Part shown: piece by piece, positions 55,665-64,000 of the stretch
Position numbering within the stretch: the stretch's first letter is position 1
Layout: the number at the start of each line of letters is the position of its first letter
NCBI RefSeq assembly: GCF_008632075.1
Contig: NZ_VWVM01000014.1
Span: 1 to 64,000, forward strand
Reading direction: 5' to 3'
DNA: 64,000 nt
Source of the DNA: Candidatus Pantoea gossypiicola
GTDB taxonomy: Bacteria > Pseudomonadota > Gammaproteobacteria > Enterobacterales > Enterobacteriaceae
Translations under genes and position numbers: made by a program
The notes under the pieces: generated by a model
The model's database searches: none
Seen by the model: only the letters and a program-made list of their open reading frames with translations
What the model was told of the DNA's origin: nothing

Positions 55665-56438
55665 ATGTTGATGGTGATCTCTCCTGCCAAGACGCTCGAT
55701 TATGAAAGCCCGCTGGCGACCACGCGTTTCACCCAGCCTGCGCTGTTAGAAAAATCACAACAGCTAATTGAGATTGCGCGCGAGCTGTCACCCGCCAGCA
55801 TCGCCTCATTAATGGGCATCAGCGACAAACTGGCGCACCTCAATGCCGAACGATTTAACAGCTGGCACCCCGATTTTTCTCCGCAGAATGCCCGTCAGGC
55901 CATTCTGGCGTTCAAAGGTGATGTCTACACAGGTCTGCAGGCTGAAACCTTCAGTGATGAGGATTTCAATTTTGCTCAGCAGCATCTGCGTATGCTGTCA
56001 GGTCTGTATGGCGTGCTGCGTCCGCTCGACCTCATGCAGCCTTACCGACTGGAGATGGGCATTCGCCTGGCCAATCCGGCGGGCAAAGATCTCTACACCT
56101 TCTGGGGCGATGTTATCACTGAAACACTGAATACCGCGCTGGCGGAACAGGGTGATGAGGTTCTGATTAACCTCGCCTCGGACGAATATTTTAGAGCCGT
56201 TAAGCCGAAGAAGCTGAAGGCACAAATGATTAAGCCGGTCTTCCTCGACGAGAAAAATGGCAGCTACAAAGTCATCAGCTTCTACGCCAAAAAGGCGCGC
56301 GGCCTGATGAGTCGCTATGTGATTCAGCAGCGCCTGACAAAGCCGGAGCAGCTTAAGGCGTTTGATCTGGATGGTTATGGTTTTGATGCAGCCAGCAGCA
56401 GTGAAAGCGAGCTGGTCTTTAAGCGCGCGGAGCAGTAA
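55665..56438 (+). CDS. yaaA: Peroxide stress resistance protein YaaA
   Basis: This 257-residue DUF328/UPF0246 protein limits intracellular iron and oxidative DNA damage during peroxide stress in E. coli, where OxyR induces it. The start [13 protein letters not shown] and the stretch [28 protein letters not shown] are split here for brevity but are nearly identical to E. coli. Its neighbours talB and thrC are conserved. GAGGA lies nine bases before the ATG. Confidence 0.94.
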   Translation: MLMVISPAKTLDYESPLATTRFTQPALLEKSQQLIEIARELSPASIASLMGISDKLAHLNAERFNSWHPDFSPQNARQAILAFKGDVYTGLQAETFSDEDFNFAQQHLRMLSGLYGVLRPLDLMQPYRLEMGIRLANPAGKDLYTFWGDVITETLNTALAEQGDEVLINLASDEYFRAVKPKKLKAQMIKPVFLDEKNGSYKVISFYAKKARGLMSRYVIQQRLTKPEQLKAFDLDGYGFDAASSSESELVFKRAEQ

Positions 56439-56464
56439 TACCCCGCGCGTAATGTACTCTTTGC

Positions 56465-56492
56465 AAATGGGCTTCCCGCCGGGAAGCCATTT
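56465..56492. terminator. Terminator between convergent yaaA and thrC
   Basis: GGCTTCCC/GGGAAGCC (56470-56477 with 56481-56488) is extended by AAAT/ATTT with one bulge. T tracts are short on both strands, but the position between converging genes supports a bidirectional terminator. Confidence 0.65.
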
Positions 56493-56498
56493 ACAGAA

Positions 56499-57782
56499 CT
56501 ACTTCAGCAGGAACGCCCGCAGTGAGGCGAAGTCCGCCTTCATCTTGTGCGACAGGAGCGGCAGGTCAGCGCGCTCCGCTAACTCTGGTGGCAGTGTCAG
56601 AGTCTGTTCAAGAATCGCTTCCACGCTTTCGCGGAATTTCGCAGGGTGCGCGGTACCGAGGAACACACCATATTCCCCTTCCTGCAGCTGATCGCGCAGC
56701 AGACGCCAGGCGATGGCGGCATGCGGCTCGGAAACGTAGCCAATCTCAGCCAGTTCACGCATTGCGGCGCGCGTGGTCTCATCAGAGACCGCACCACAGG
56801 CGAGATCGGTTAAGCGCCAGGTTTTACGGCGGAACAGCTCTTCCACACGCGGCCAGTTGTTCGGCTGGCTGACATCCATCGCATTCGACAGGGTCGCGAC
56901 CGTCAGGTTAGGCTGCCATTCGCCGTTGCCAAGGAAGCGCGGCACCGTGTCATTGGCGTTAGTGGCGGCGATAAAGCGTTTGATCGGCAGACCCAGCGAT
57001 TTCGCCAGCAGACCTGCCGTCAAATCGCCAAAGTTGCCGCTTGGCACAGAAACCACCAGCTGATTACGTTTTTCCTGCGGCAGCTGCGCGACTGCTTCAA
57101 AGTAGTAGCAGATCTGCGCAAGCAGGCGGCTGATGTTAATAGAGTTCGCCGAGTTCAGACCGATTGTCTTTTTCAGCTCTTCATCATCAAACGCCTGTTT
57201 GACCAGCGACTGGCAGGCATCAAAATCACCGTCGATAGCGATGGTTTGGATGTTGCCACCCAGGGTACAGAAGAGTTTCTCCTGTAGCGGACTGATTTTT
57301 CCCTGCGGATAGAGGATCACCACGCGCACGTTCTTCATGCCGTAGAAGGCGTGCGCCACGGCCGCGCCGGTATCACCGGAGGTGGCGGTCAGAATGGTGA
57401 TCTGCTCATCTGAGCCTGAGACATATGACAGCATCTGCGCCATGAAACGGCCACCGAAGTCTTTAAACGCCAGCGTCGGACCGTGGAACAGCTCCAGACA
57501 GGCGATATCTTCGCTGACCTGTTTCACCGGGGCCGGAAAAGCAAAAGCGGCTTTAACACGCTCATGCAGCTGATGGGCCGGAATCTCGTCACCAATGAAA
57601 GCCGAGAGAATTTTGCTGCTGCGGCTGACAAAATCCATCTCCAGCATCGCGTCGATGTCGGTCAGTTCAAACTCTGGCAGTTCCAGCGGAAAGAACAGAC
57701 CCTGCTGCGATCCCAGACCCTGTTTCACCGCCTGGGCGAAGCTGACCTGCTCGTTGTGATCCTTAAGATTGTAGAGTTTCAT
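56499..57782 (-). CDS. thrC: Threonine synthase
   Basis: This 427-residue PLP enzyme converts O-phosphohomoserine to threonine. The PLP lysine is Lys107 in LAFKDFGGRF, and the phosphate-binding SVPSGNFGDLTAG loop is present. Length is within one residue of E. coli ThrC. It begins three bases after thrB ends and is the last gene of thrLABC. Confidence 0.97.
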   Translation of the reverse strand: MKLYNLKDHNEQVSFAQAVKQGLGSQQGLFFPLELPEFELTDIDAMLEMDFVSRSSKILSAFIGDEIPAHQLHERVKAAFAFPAPVKQVSEDIACLELFHGPTLAFKDFGGRFMAQMLSYVSGSDEQITILTATSGDTGAAVAHAFYGMKNVRVVILYPQGKISPLQEKLFCTLGGNIQTIAIDGDFDACQSLVKQAFDDEELKKTIGLNSANSINISRLLAQICYYFEAVAQLPQEKRNQLVVSVPSGNFGDLTAGLLAKSLGLPIKRFIAATNANDTVPRFLGNGEWQPNLTVATLSNAMDVSQPNNWPRVEELFRRKTWRLTDLACGAVSDETTRAAMRELAEIGYVSEPHAAIAWRLLRDQLQEGEYGVFLGTAHPAKFRESVEAILEQTLTLPPELAERADLPLLSHKMKADFASLRAFLLK

Positions 57783-57785
57783 GCG

Positions 57786-58715
57786 TTATCCCAATTGTCG
57801 TGCGCCAGCCGTGTCGAGACGGCAGATATGGACGAAGCCTTCATCATTCTGCAGATAGTGCTGGCTCAGCCAGTCAGCCATCCGCTGTGCCGTTTCCATT
57901 TGATTGCAAACGGCGAAAAGTGTCGGACCAGAGCCGGAGATACCGCACGCCAGTGCGCCAATCTCTTTCGCGGCCTGCCGCGCCTCGGCGAAGCCTGGCA
58001 GCAGCCGGGTCCGGTAAGGTTCGGCAATCACATCCTGCATAAGTTTAGCGGCCAGCTGCGGCTGACGCGTATGACAGGCGTGAATGAAGCCGGCCAGCAG
58101 CCGGCCATGTTTGATACAGTCTTCTTTGCGGTATTGCGCCGGTAAAATGGCGCGCGCTTCGGCAGTCGACACTTTAATGCCTGGGTAGGCCATCACCCAC
58201 AGCCAGTCGTCAAAGCCTGGCACCGCCTGGCTGATGATGTCATTCTCCTGAAGCATCAGCTGAATGCCGCCGAGGAAGCAGGGCGCGACATTATCATAAT
58301 GTACGCTGCCGGAGATTCGCCCTTCCAGCTCACCCATCAGCGTCAGTAGCGTGCTGTCACTGAGTGGCTTGCCGCAGAATTCGTTCATTGCCATCAGACC
58401 TGCCACCACCGAGCAGGCGCTGGAGCCCAGACCGGAGCCGATAGGCATATTCTTCTCCAGGGTCATCGCCACCGGGATCTCTTTGCCAATCGCCTCGCAG
58501 AAACGCTGCCAGCACTGATAAACGATATTCTCTTTAGGATCGGCGGGCAGCTTACTGACAAAACGTCCGGCGTTGGTCAGTGAAAATTGTTCTGCCGCTT
58601 CAACGGAGACGCAGTCACCCAGCAGGGAGCCATCTACCGGCGAAACCGCCGCGCCCAGCACATCGAAGCCGACGCTGACGTTACCAATCGAGGCCGGTGC
58701 GTAAATTTTTACCAT
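57786..58715 (-). CDS. thrB: Homoserine kinase
   Basis: This 309-residue GHMP-family kinase phosphorylates homoserine. The ATP loop is [12 protein letters not shown], and the C-terminal [17 protein letters not shown] glycine motif appears as [11 protein letters not shown]. The ATG at 58715 gives [12 protein letters not shown]; an upstream start at 58736 lies in thrA. It starts two bases after the thrA stop and has GGGAG inside thrA, so the two are translationally coupled. Confidence 0.97.
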   Translation of the reverse strand: MVKIYAPASIGNVSVGFDVLGAAVSPVDGSLLGDCVSVEAAEQFSLTNAGRFVSKLPADPKENIVYQCWQRFCEAIGKEIPVAMTLEKNMPIGSGLGSSACSVVAGLMAMNEFCGKPLSDSTLLTLMGELEGRISGSVHYDNVAPCFLGGIQLMLQENDIISQAVPGFDDWLWVMAYPGIKVSTAEARAILPAQYRKEDCIKHGRLLAGFIHACHTRQPQLAAKLMQDVIAEPYRTRLLPGFAEARQAAKEIGALACGISGSGPTLFAVCNQMETAQRMADWLSQHYLQNDEGFVHICRLDTAGARQLG

Positions 58716-58717
58716 GA

Positions 58718-61180
58718 TTAAACTCCCAACTTCCATGACAGCGTGCGCAGCAGGTCGGCAAAAACACCGGCCGCTGTGACATCATTTCCTGCACCGTATC
58801 CACGCAGCACCAGCGGAATTGGCTGATAGTAGCGGCTGTAAAACGCCAGCGCATTTTCGCCGTTTTTTACTTTATAGAGCGGATCGTTGCCGTCAACGGC
58901 GTCGATCTTCACTTTGCAGACACCGCCCTCTTCAATCACGCCCACGTAGCGCAGCACTTTGCCCTCATTCTGTGCCTGTGCGACGCGGTCGGCAAAGGCG
59001 TTATCCAGCTCAGGCAGACGCTGCATAAACTGCTCCACGTCCTGAATGTCGACCAGGCTGGCGGGCAACAGCGGCTCAATCTCAATATCACTCAGCTCCA
59101 GCTGATGGCCTGCTTCGCGTGCCAGGATCAGCAACTTACGCGCCACATCAGTGCCAGCGAGATCGTCACGCGGATCGGGCTCGGTGAAGCCCATCTCACG
59201 CGCCATGTTAGTGGCTTGCGACAGCGAGATCCCTTCGTCCAGCTTGCCGAAGATGAACGACAGCGATCCCGAAAGGATACCGGAGAAGCGCAGCAGTTCA
59301 TCACCCGCGTTCATCAGGTTCTGCAGGTTTTCGATGACCGGCAGTCCGGCACCGACGTTGGTATCATAAAGAAATTTACGTCGTGATTTGGCGGCGGCGG
59401 CGCGCATCTGCTGATAGTAATTCCAGGAGGAGGTATTCGCCTTTTTGTTCGGCGTTACCACGTGGAAGCCTTCGCTGAGGAAATCCGCGTACTGATCGGC
59501 AACGGCCTGGCTGGAGGTACAATCCACAATCACCGGGTTAAGCAGGTGATACTCTTTCACCAGACGGGTCAGGCGTCCGAGATTGAACGGCTCTTTCGCT
59601 TCGGCGAGTGCCGCCTGCCAGTTGCTTAAATCGATGCCGTGGACATTCGTTAACAGCGCATGCGAGTTGGCGATGCCGCAGACCCGCAGGTCGATATGCT
59701 TCTGCTTCAGCCACGCCTGCTGGCGATGTAACTGATCCAGCAGCGCACCGCCGACGCCGCCGACGCCCACCACAAAAACTTCGATAACCTGATCGGTGGC
59801 GAACAGCATCTGATGCACCACGCGCACCCCGGTGATCACTTCGTCATTATTCACCACCACCGAAATGGAGCGCTCAGAGGAGCCCTGCGCAATCGCCACG
59901 ATATTGATATTCGCACGTGCCAGCGCCGAGAAGAATTTTGCTGAGATGCCACGCAGGGTACGCATGCCATCCCCCACCACCGAAATCACCGCGAGGTTTT
60001 CAATGATACCCAGCGGATCCAGCAGGCCATCTTTCAGCTCAAGATAGAACTCTTCTTCCAGCACGTGACGCGCCCGCGCCAGCTCGCTCTGCGGCACGCA
60101 GAAGCTGATGCTGTATTCAGACGAGGATTGGGTGATCAGCACCACGGAAATGCCAGTGCGCGACATCGCCGCAAAGACTCTGGCCGCCATTCCGACCATC
60201 CCTTTCATGCCGGGACCGGAGACGTTAACCATCGCCATGTTATTCAGGTTGGTGATGCCTTTCACCGGATTTTCATCCTGCTCGCCTTCTGCCCCAATCA
60301 GGGTGCCGGGCGCCTGCGGATTGGCGGTGTTTTTGATCAGGCACGGGATCTGGAACTGCGCGATGGGCGCAATGGTGCGGGGATGCAGCACCTTGGCCCC
60401 GAAATAGGAGAGCTCCATCGCCTCCTGATAGGACATCGATTTCAGCAGGCGCGCATCCGGCACCTGACGCGGATCGCAGGTATAGACGCCATCCACATCG
60501 GTCCAGATTTCGCAGCAGTCGGCGCGCAGACAGGCGGCCAGCACAGCCGCTGAATAATCAGAGCCATTGCGGCCCAGCACCACCAGCTCACCGCGCTCGT
60601 TGCCGGCGGTAAAGCCCGCCATCAGGATCATGTTCTGCGGCGGGATTTGGCTCGCTTCAATACGGCGGGTTGATTCAGGGATATCGACAGTGGATTCGAG
60701 GTAGTGGCCGACCGCCAGCAATTTCTCAACCGGATCAATCACGCTGACCTCATGACCGCGCGCCTGTAGCAGCGCTTCCATGATTGCAATCGAGAGTTTT
60801 TCACCACGACAGATAATCGCTGCGTTGACGCTGTCCGGGCACTGCCCCAGCAGGCTGATGCCGTGCAGTACCTGCTTCAGCTGCGCAAACTCCAGGTCCA
60901 CGCGGGTTTTCAGTCGATCAAACTCAAAGCCCGGCTGCGCGGCTGCCAGCCCCTGCAGCAGCTCGCTGAAGATGCGTTCGGCGTCGCTGATATTCGGCAA
61001 AGCGTCCTGACCACTGATAGTTTTTTCAATCATCGCCACCAGATGGTTAGTGATCTTCGCAGGTGCAGAGAGCACGGTTGCAACCTGTCCTTGTTGCGCA
61101 TTGCTTTCCAGAATGTCAGCGACGCGAAGAAAACGCTCCGCATTCGCTACCGAGGTCCCGCCGAATTTCAGCACTCGCAT
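58718..61180 (-). CDS. thrA: Bifunctional aspartokinase I / homoserine dehydrogenase I
   Basis: This 820-residue fused enzyme catalyses the first and third steps of threonine synthesis from aspartate. The N-terminal aspartokinase begins KFGGTSV (5-11) and has the [10 protein letters not shown] motif. Two ACT regulatory domains follow in the middle. The C-terminal homoserine dehydrogenase has a [11 protein letters not shown]ossmann loop and [16 protein letters not shown] precedes the ATG. Threonine inhibits both activities in E. coli. Confidence 0.98.
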   Translation of the reverse strand: MRVLKFGGTSVANAERFLRVADILESNAQQGQVATVLSAPAKITNHLVAMIEKTISGQDALPNISDAERIFSELLQGLAAAQPGFEFDRLKTRVDLEFAQLKQVLHGISLLGQCPDSVNAAIICRGEKLSIAIMEALLQARGHEVSVIDPVEKLLAVGHYLESTVDIPESTRRIEASQIPPQNMILMAGFTAGNERGELVVLGRNGSDYSAAVLAACLRADCCEIWTDVDGVYTCDPRQVPDARLLKSMSYQEAMELSYFGAKVLHPRTIAPIAQFQIPCLIKNTANPQAPGTLIGAEGEQDENPVKGITNLNNMAMVNVSGPGMKGMVGMAARVFAAMSRTGISVVLITQSSSEYSISFCVPQSELARARHVLEEEFYLELKDGLLDPLGIIENLAVISVVGDGMRTLRGISAKFFSALARANINIVAIAQGSSERSISVVVNNDEVITGVRVVHQMLFATDQVIEVFVVGVGGVGGALLDQLHRQQAWLKQKHIDLRVCGIANSHALLTNVHGIDLSNWQAALAEAKEPFNLGRLTRLVKEYHLLNPVIVDCTSSQAVADQYADFLSEGFHVVTPNKKANTSSWNYYQQMRAAAAKSRRKFLYDTNVGAGLPVIENLQNLMNAGDELLRFSGILSGSLSFIFGKLDEGISLSQATNMAREMGFTEPDPRDDLAGTDVARKLLILAREAGHQLELSDIEIEPLLPASLVDIQDVEQFMQRLPELDNAFADRVAQAQNEGKVLRYVGVIEEGGVCKVKIDAVDGNDPLYKVKNGENALAFYSRYYQPIPLVLRGYGAGNDVTAAGVFADLLRTLSWKLGV

Positions 61181-61207
61181 AATATTAACTCTCCTGAATT
61201 TAAGCCG

Positions 61208-61246
61208 AAAAAAAAGCCCGCACTGTTTAGGTGCGGGCTTTTTTTC
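61208..61246 (-). terminator. thr operon attenuator terminator
   Basis: GCCCGCAC/GTGCGGGC (61216-61223 with 61231-61238) is flanked by an A tract and a T tract of about eight and seven bases; on the minus strand it ends in T. It lies between thrL and thrA and is the attenuator. Confidence 0.93.
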
Positions 61247-61263
61247 TGTTTTTCCTGTATGCG

Positions 61264-61332
61264 TCAGCCCGCACCGTTACCTGAGGTAATGGTGGTGGTA
61301 ATAATTGTGGTGTTCAGGCTGATTTTACGCAT
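61264..61332 (-). CDS. thrL: thr operon leader peptide
   Basis: The 22-codon leader reads [20 protein letters not shown] followed by AG. It carries six Thr and four Ile codons clustered at positions 4-16. Stalling on these codons when threonine or isoleucine is scarce prevents the downstream terminator. It matches E. coli ThrL in plan and in the GNGAG end. Confidence 0.93.
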   Translation of the reverse strand: MRKISLNTTIITTTITSGNGAG

Positions 61333-61377
61333 TTAGATTTATTTTCTGTCTGTTTTTGTCTGTCCGTCTTGCTTCCA

Positions 61378-61406
61378 GAAGTAAAGCAAAGCGCACATTA
61401 AGTCAA
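61378..61406 (-). promoter_or_regulatory. thr operon promoter
   Basis: On the minus strand the -35 TTGACT (61406-61401) is followed after 17 bp by TACTTC (61383-61378). The E. coli thr promoter also uses TTGACT. The -10 is weak. The leader downstream contains repeated CTGTC/GTCTG motifs (about 61345-61366). Confidence 0.6.
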
Positions 61407-61520
61407 CCCGATTTGTCTGGCGGATAGATTTCCACCACTGCGCACAGCCTCCGGTCAAACCGCAAAACACTGTTCGATCGTTTGCAATGCAGAAATTTCC
61501 TGCGATCTGTTGCTGTAAAA

Positions 61521-62225
61521 TCAGCTTTTTGCCGAGGATTTATCTGTGAGTTTTTTTTCAATATCGTGCAGCAGACGATGCAGCATCGCGCTGTCACGCT
61601 GTTCCAGCAGACCCACTCGCTGATCGATCCAGTCTGAGAGCTTCTCATCATCACTGACGTCGAGTTGCGCCAGCAGCTGATGGAAACGCTGACGCAGCGC
61701 CTGCAGCTGCTGCCCGTCGGCAACGGACGCTACCGGCGCTTCGACCTGATTCAGCTTCGATAGCTGATAGCAGTAAACCATCACTGCCTGACCGAGATTC
61801 AGTGAGGGATAATCATTTGCCATCGGGATGCCGGTCAGCAGATCGACCTGCTCCAGCTCCTCGTTGGTCAGCCCGCTATCTTCGCGGCCAAACACCAGCG
61901 CCATACTGTTGACCCACTGACGCTTTTCCAGCAGTTGCGTTTCAACCTGCTCTGGTGTGGCGTAATAACGGAACTTTGCCCGGCTGCGTGCCGTCGTCGC
62001 GACCGAAAAATCGATATCCGCTAATGCCTCGGTCAGGGTAGCAAAGGTCTGAACATTATCGAGGATCTCACCTGCGCCATGGGCTACCCGCCGCGCTGCC
62101 GGATCCTGCCAGGCGTCGCTGGCAACGATGCGCAGCTGGCTGAACCCCATGGTTTTCATGGCACGCGCCGCAGCGCCGATATTTTCTGGCCGCGCGGGCG
62201 AGACGAGAATCAGGGGAAAAAGCAT
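61521..62225 (-). CDS. lasT: SPOUT-class tRNA/rRNA methyltransferase family protein
   Basis: LasT/YjtD, 234 residues, is a SpoU/TrmH-family protein with a trefoil-knot SAM-binding fold. The conserved PENIGAAARAMKTMGF, GREDSGLTNEEL and PSLNLGQAVMVYCYQ motifs are present. The C-terminal third is helical. Its substrate is not firmly established. The ATG at 62225 is preferred to one at 62258 because GGA lies nearby and the upstream eleven residues lack homology. It neighbours thrL and arcA as in E. coli. Confidence 0.88.
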   Translation of the reverse strand: MLFPLILVSPARPENIGAAARAMKTMGFSQLRIVASDAWQDPAARRVAHGAGEILDNVQTFATLTEALADIDFSVATTARSRAKFRYYATPEQVETQLLEKRQWVNSMALVFGREDSGLTNEELEQVDLLTGIPMANDYPSLNLGQAVMVYCYQLSKLNQVEAPVASVADGQQLQALRQRFHQLLAQLDVSDDEKLSDWIDQRVGLLEQRDSAMLHRLLHDIEKKLTDKSSAKS

Positions 62226-62318
62226 ATTTATTCCATTGGTCCATTTACATAACGCCATATTAACATGGCTGTTAATGATTCAGTTGTCAGAAGGTAATAA
62301 GAAAATCGGGTGTTAACA

Positions 62319-62474
62319 ATGTTAAAACCAGTAAAAAGTGATGTCCTGAATATTTTTATCGCCGAAACCCGCCTTATTAAAGAAATCGTTATTAATATAT
62401 TTAACTTCAAAGAGATAGAATGTGATTACCAACTGGTTTCATTTTGGGTCACAAGCGTAATAAATGTAACGTAA
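62319..62474 (+). CDS. Possible small ORF of 51 codons (hypothetical)
   Basis: An ATG at 62319 opens a 51-residue frame (MLKPVKSDVLNIFIAETR...) ending at TAA 62472-62474. It is hydrophobic-rich in the middle and end. A weak GGG lies about nine bases upstream. I recognise no homologue, and the AT-rich setting makes chance possible. It is oriented like arcA. Confidence 0.25.
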   Translation: MLKPVKSDVLNIFIAETRLIKEIVINIFNFKEIECDYQLVSFWVTSVINVT

Positions 62475-62515
62475 ATGATGCTTTTTGTGAGCTAAACAGG
62501 CAATCTGCGAGAAGT

Positions 62516-62544
62516 TTTTCACAAAAGTGTTAACGTGCTACAAT
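62516..62544 (+). promoter_or_regulatory. Candidate arcA promoter
   Basis: TTTTCA (62516-62521), a 17-bp spacer and TACAAT (62539-62544) form a plausible sigma-70 promoter about 285 bases upstream of arcA. The -10 is one mismatch from consensus; the -35 is poor. Other promoters may exist nearer the gene. Confidence 0.45.
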
Positions 62545-62549
62545 TGCAT

Positions 62550-62563
62550 TTGATATAAGTCAA
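62550..62563. promoter_or_regulatory. Probable FNR box in the arcA upstream region
   Basis: TTGAT-ATAA-GTCAA matches the FNR consensus TTGAT-N4-ATCAA with a single mismatch. FNR activates arcA in E. coli under anaerobiosis. Placed just after the candidate -10, it may instead serve a downstream promoter. Confidence 0.6.
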
Positions 62564-62834
62564 CGAAGCGTTGTTTTTATGCTTATCGGTTGTAGTTGGT
62601 GCTGTTAGGTTGCTGTTAATACAGTTAGGATATGCGCCATTATCATTAACGCCCGGGGCATGCAATTTTCATCCTGACTGGCTGAGCTAAACCTGTTGTT
62701 GACGTTGATAGATGGCTTATCAAAATATGATTTCGTACAACGGTTCAGCGCGGCCCGCCGCTCTCGATGATGGAGAACGCCATACCGCTGTACGCCCTGT
62801 TTTCAATTTGTTGGCAAATTTTAGGTAGCTAAAC

Positions 62835-63551
62835 ATGCAGACCCCGCACATTCTTATCGTTGAAGACGAACTGGTCACGCGTAATACCCTCAAAAGCATT
62901 TTTGAGGCGGAAGGTTATGTGGTGTACGAGGCGACTGATGGTGCTGAAATGCATCAGGTGCTGACCGACAATGACGTTAACCTGGTCATCATGGACATCA
63001 ACCTGCCCGGCAAAAACGGCCTGTTGCTGGCCCGTGAACTGCGTGAGCAGGCCAATGTCGCCCTGATGTTCCTGACCGGACGTGACAACGAAGTCGATAA
63101 AATTCTCGGTCTGGAAATTGGCGCTGACGACTACATCACCAAACCGTTTAACCCGCGTGAGCTGACGATTCGTGCCCGCAACCTGCTGTCGCGCACCATG
63201 AACCTGGCGATGCCAGGTGAAGAGCGCCGTCAGGTTGAGAGTTATAAATTTAACGGTTGGGAGCTGGATATCAACAGCCGCTCACTGATCAACCCGAACG
63301 GCGAGCACTACAAATTGCCACGCAGTGAGTTCCGCGCCATGCTGCACTTCTGCGAAAACCCAGGCAAAATTCAGACCCGTGCCGACCTGCTGAAAAAAAT
63401 GACCGGTCGCGACCTTAAGCCGCACGATCGCACCGTTGATGTCACCATCCGTCGTATCCGCAAGCATTTCGAATCTACGCCGGACACGCCTGAGATCATC
63501 GCCACCATCCATGGTGAAGGTTATCGCTTCTGTGGTGATCTGCAGGATTAA
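62835..63551 (+). CDS. arcA: Two-component response regulator ArcA
   Basis: This 238-residue OmpR-family regulator controls respiratory metabolism with the sensor ArcB under low oxygen. The receiver domain has acidic residues at EDE (10-12), the phosphorylated Asp54 (VIMDINLPG) and the TKP lysine. The C-terminal winged helix includes [14 protein letters not shown] and ends [12 protein letters not shown]. It is the same length as E. coli ArcA. Confidence 0.98.
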   Translation: MQTPHILIVEDELVTRNTLKSIFEAEGYVVYEATDGAEMHQVLTDNDVNLVIMDINLPGKNGLLLARELREQANVALMFLTGRDNEVDKILGLEIGADDYITKPFNPRELTIRARNLLSRTMNLAMPGEERRQVESYKFNGWELDINSRSLINPNGEHYKLPRSEFRAMLHFCENPGKIQTRADLLKKMTGRDLKPHDRTVDVTIRRIRKHFESTPDTPEIIATIHGEGYRFCGDLQD

Positions 63552-63573
63552 TCAGCTTTAAGATGCAATAAAT

Positions 63574-63600
63574 AAAAAACGCCCCTGCGGGCGTTTTTTT
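63574..63600. terminator. Terminator between convergent arcA and creA
   Basis: ACGCCC/GGGCGT (63579-63584 with 63589-63594) is flanked by AAAAAA and a long T run. It can stop transcription from both sides. Confidence 0.92.
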
Positions 63601-63622
63601 TGCCCTCAATACAGCAGTTTAA

Positions 63623-64000
63623 TCAGTGCCACGGCATAATCGGCACGGCGCTGAGCGCATTTTTCGGTGAGCCGTCGACCACTTTATCGGAGTAGGTCAG
63701 ATAGACCAGAGCATTGCGCTTTTTGTCGAAGAAGCGTACAACCTGCAACTTCTTAAAGATTAGAGAGGTACGCTGGCGGAAGACCACTTCGCCCTCCGCT
63801 TTGCCCTGCGCAATTTTATCACTCAGTTCGACCGGACCGACCTGCTGACAGGAAATCGCGGCATCAGAGGTATCTTCTGCCAGCCCCAGTCCGCCTTTAA
63901 TACCGCCGGTCTTCGCCCGGCTGATATAACAGGTTACATTTTTAACGTCCGGGTCATCGAATGCTTCAACAATGATTTTGTGGTCAGGCCCGAATATCTT
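63623..64000 (-). CDS. creA: CreA family protein (C-terminal part)
   Basis: A frame open to the window edge encodes 125 residues plus stop. It begins [20 protein letters not shown] and contains [19 protein letters not shown] and SYDxxx-like repeats ending SAVPIMPWH. This is the bulk of the periplasmic CreA (DUF1183-type) protein; its signal peptide lies beyond the edge. Function is not established. In E. coli creA is near arcA, at the head of creABCD. Confidence 0.92.
   Translation of the reverse strand, partial: KIFGPDHKIIVEAFDDPDVKNVTCYISRAKTGGIKGGLGLAEDTSDAAISCQQVGPVELSDKIAQGKAEGEVVFRQRTSLIFKKLQVVRFFDKKRNALVYLTYSDKVVDGSPKNALSAVPIMPWH

Larger units (their letters stand above)
62226..62834. 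other. lasT-arcA intergenic region
   Basis: This is a long (about 610 base), AT-rich gap between divergent genes. It holds a candidate arcA promoter (62516-62544), an FNR site (62550) and a possible small ORF (62319-62474). About 270 bases of 5' leader would precede arcA. The yjjY ORF annotated here in E. coli is not recognisable. Confidence 0.65.

Noticed and set aside
62228..62410. A 60-codon minus-strand frame in the yjjY position before lasT
   Set aside because: It needs a TTG start with no ribosome site and does not resemble E. coli YjjY.

Overview
The window is a chromosomal segment of an enterobacterium, most likely from the Erwiniaceae (Pantoea/Erwinia-like). Almost every protein is a close full-length relative of an Escherichia coli protein. 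The gene order follows the E. coli 0-2 minute region (thr operon to ilvIH) read backwards, but much condensed. The placement is my inference from remembered gene order and protein similarity; no database search was run. No rRNA, tRNA, insertion sequence, prophage or CRISPR array is visible.

Layout, left to right. 1-8.2 kb: ilvHI (minus strand), then the attenuated leuLABCD operon (plus). 8.2-15.5 kb: the sugar-phosphate stress locus setA/SgrS/sgrR, the TPP-riboswitch-controlled thiBPQ transporter, and yabI. 15.7-21.8 kb: polB, rapA, rluA. 21.9-29.7 kb: djlA diverging from the envelope/cofactor/ribosome-maturation cluster lptD-surA-pdxA-rsmA-apaG-apaH. 29.7-33.5 kb: an accessory-looking block with a Tat-exported PhoX-type phosphatase behind a Pho box, folA, and a porin. 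33.8-39.5 kb: carAB and dapB, with RutR and ARG boxes upstream of carA. 39.7-45.4 kb: the ribF-ileS-lspA-fkpB-ispH operon. 45.7-48.1 kb: rpsT and nhaAR. 48.3-54.4 kb: dnaKJ with a sigma-32 promoter, satP, an MHS-family transporter, and mog. 54.5-61.3 kb: talB, yaaA and the attenuated thrLABC operon. 61.5-64 kb: lasT, arcA and the end of creA.

Much of the window is amino-acid biosynthesis under transcription attenuation: leuL is Leu-rich and thrL is Thr/Ile-rich, each followed by a terminator hairpin. ilvIH joins this group functionally. carAB links arginine and pyrimidine supply and carries recognisable control sites for both. Compared with E. coli as remembered, several genes are missing: leuO, sgrT, araBADC, the kefFC and cai/fix genes, rihC, yaaJ, yaaX, yaaW and yaaI. 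The phosphatase, the porin and the MHS transporter are local additions.

The least explained sequence is a nested inverted-repeat element between leuD and setA (about 7982-8170). Other points of interest are an 8-bp inverted repeat at the porin promoter, a possible 51-codon ORF in the long arcA upstream region, and a shortened SgrS that keeps a ptsG-like seed complement but has no recognisable SgrT.
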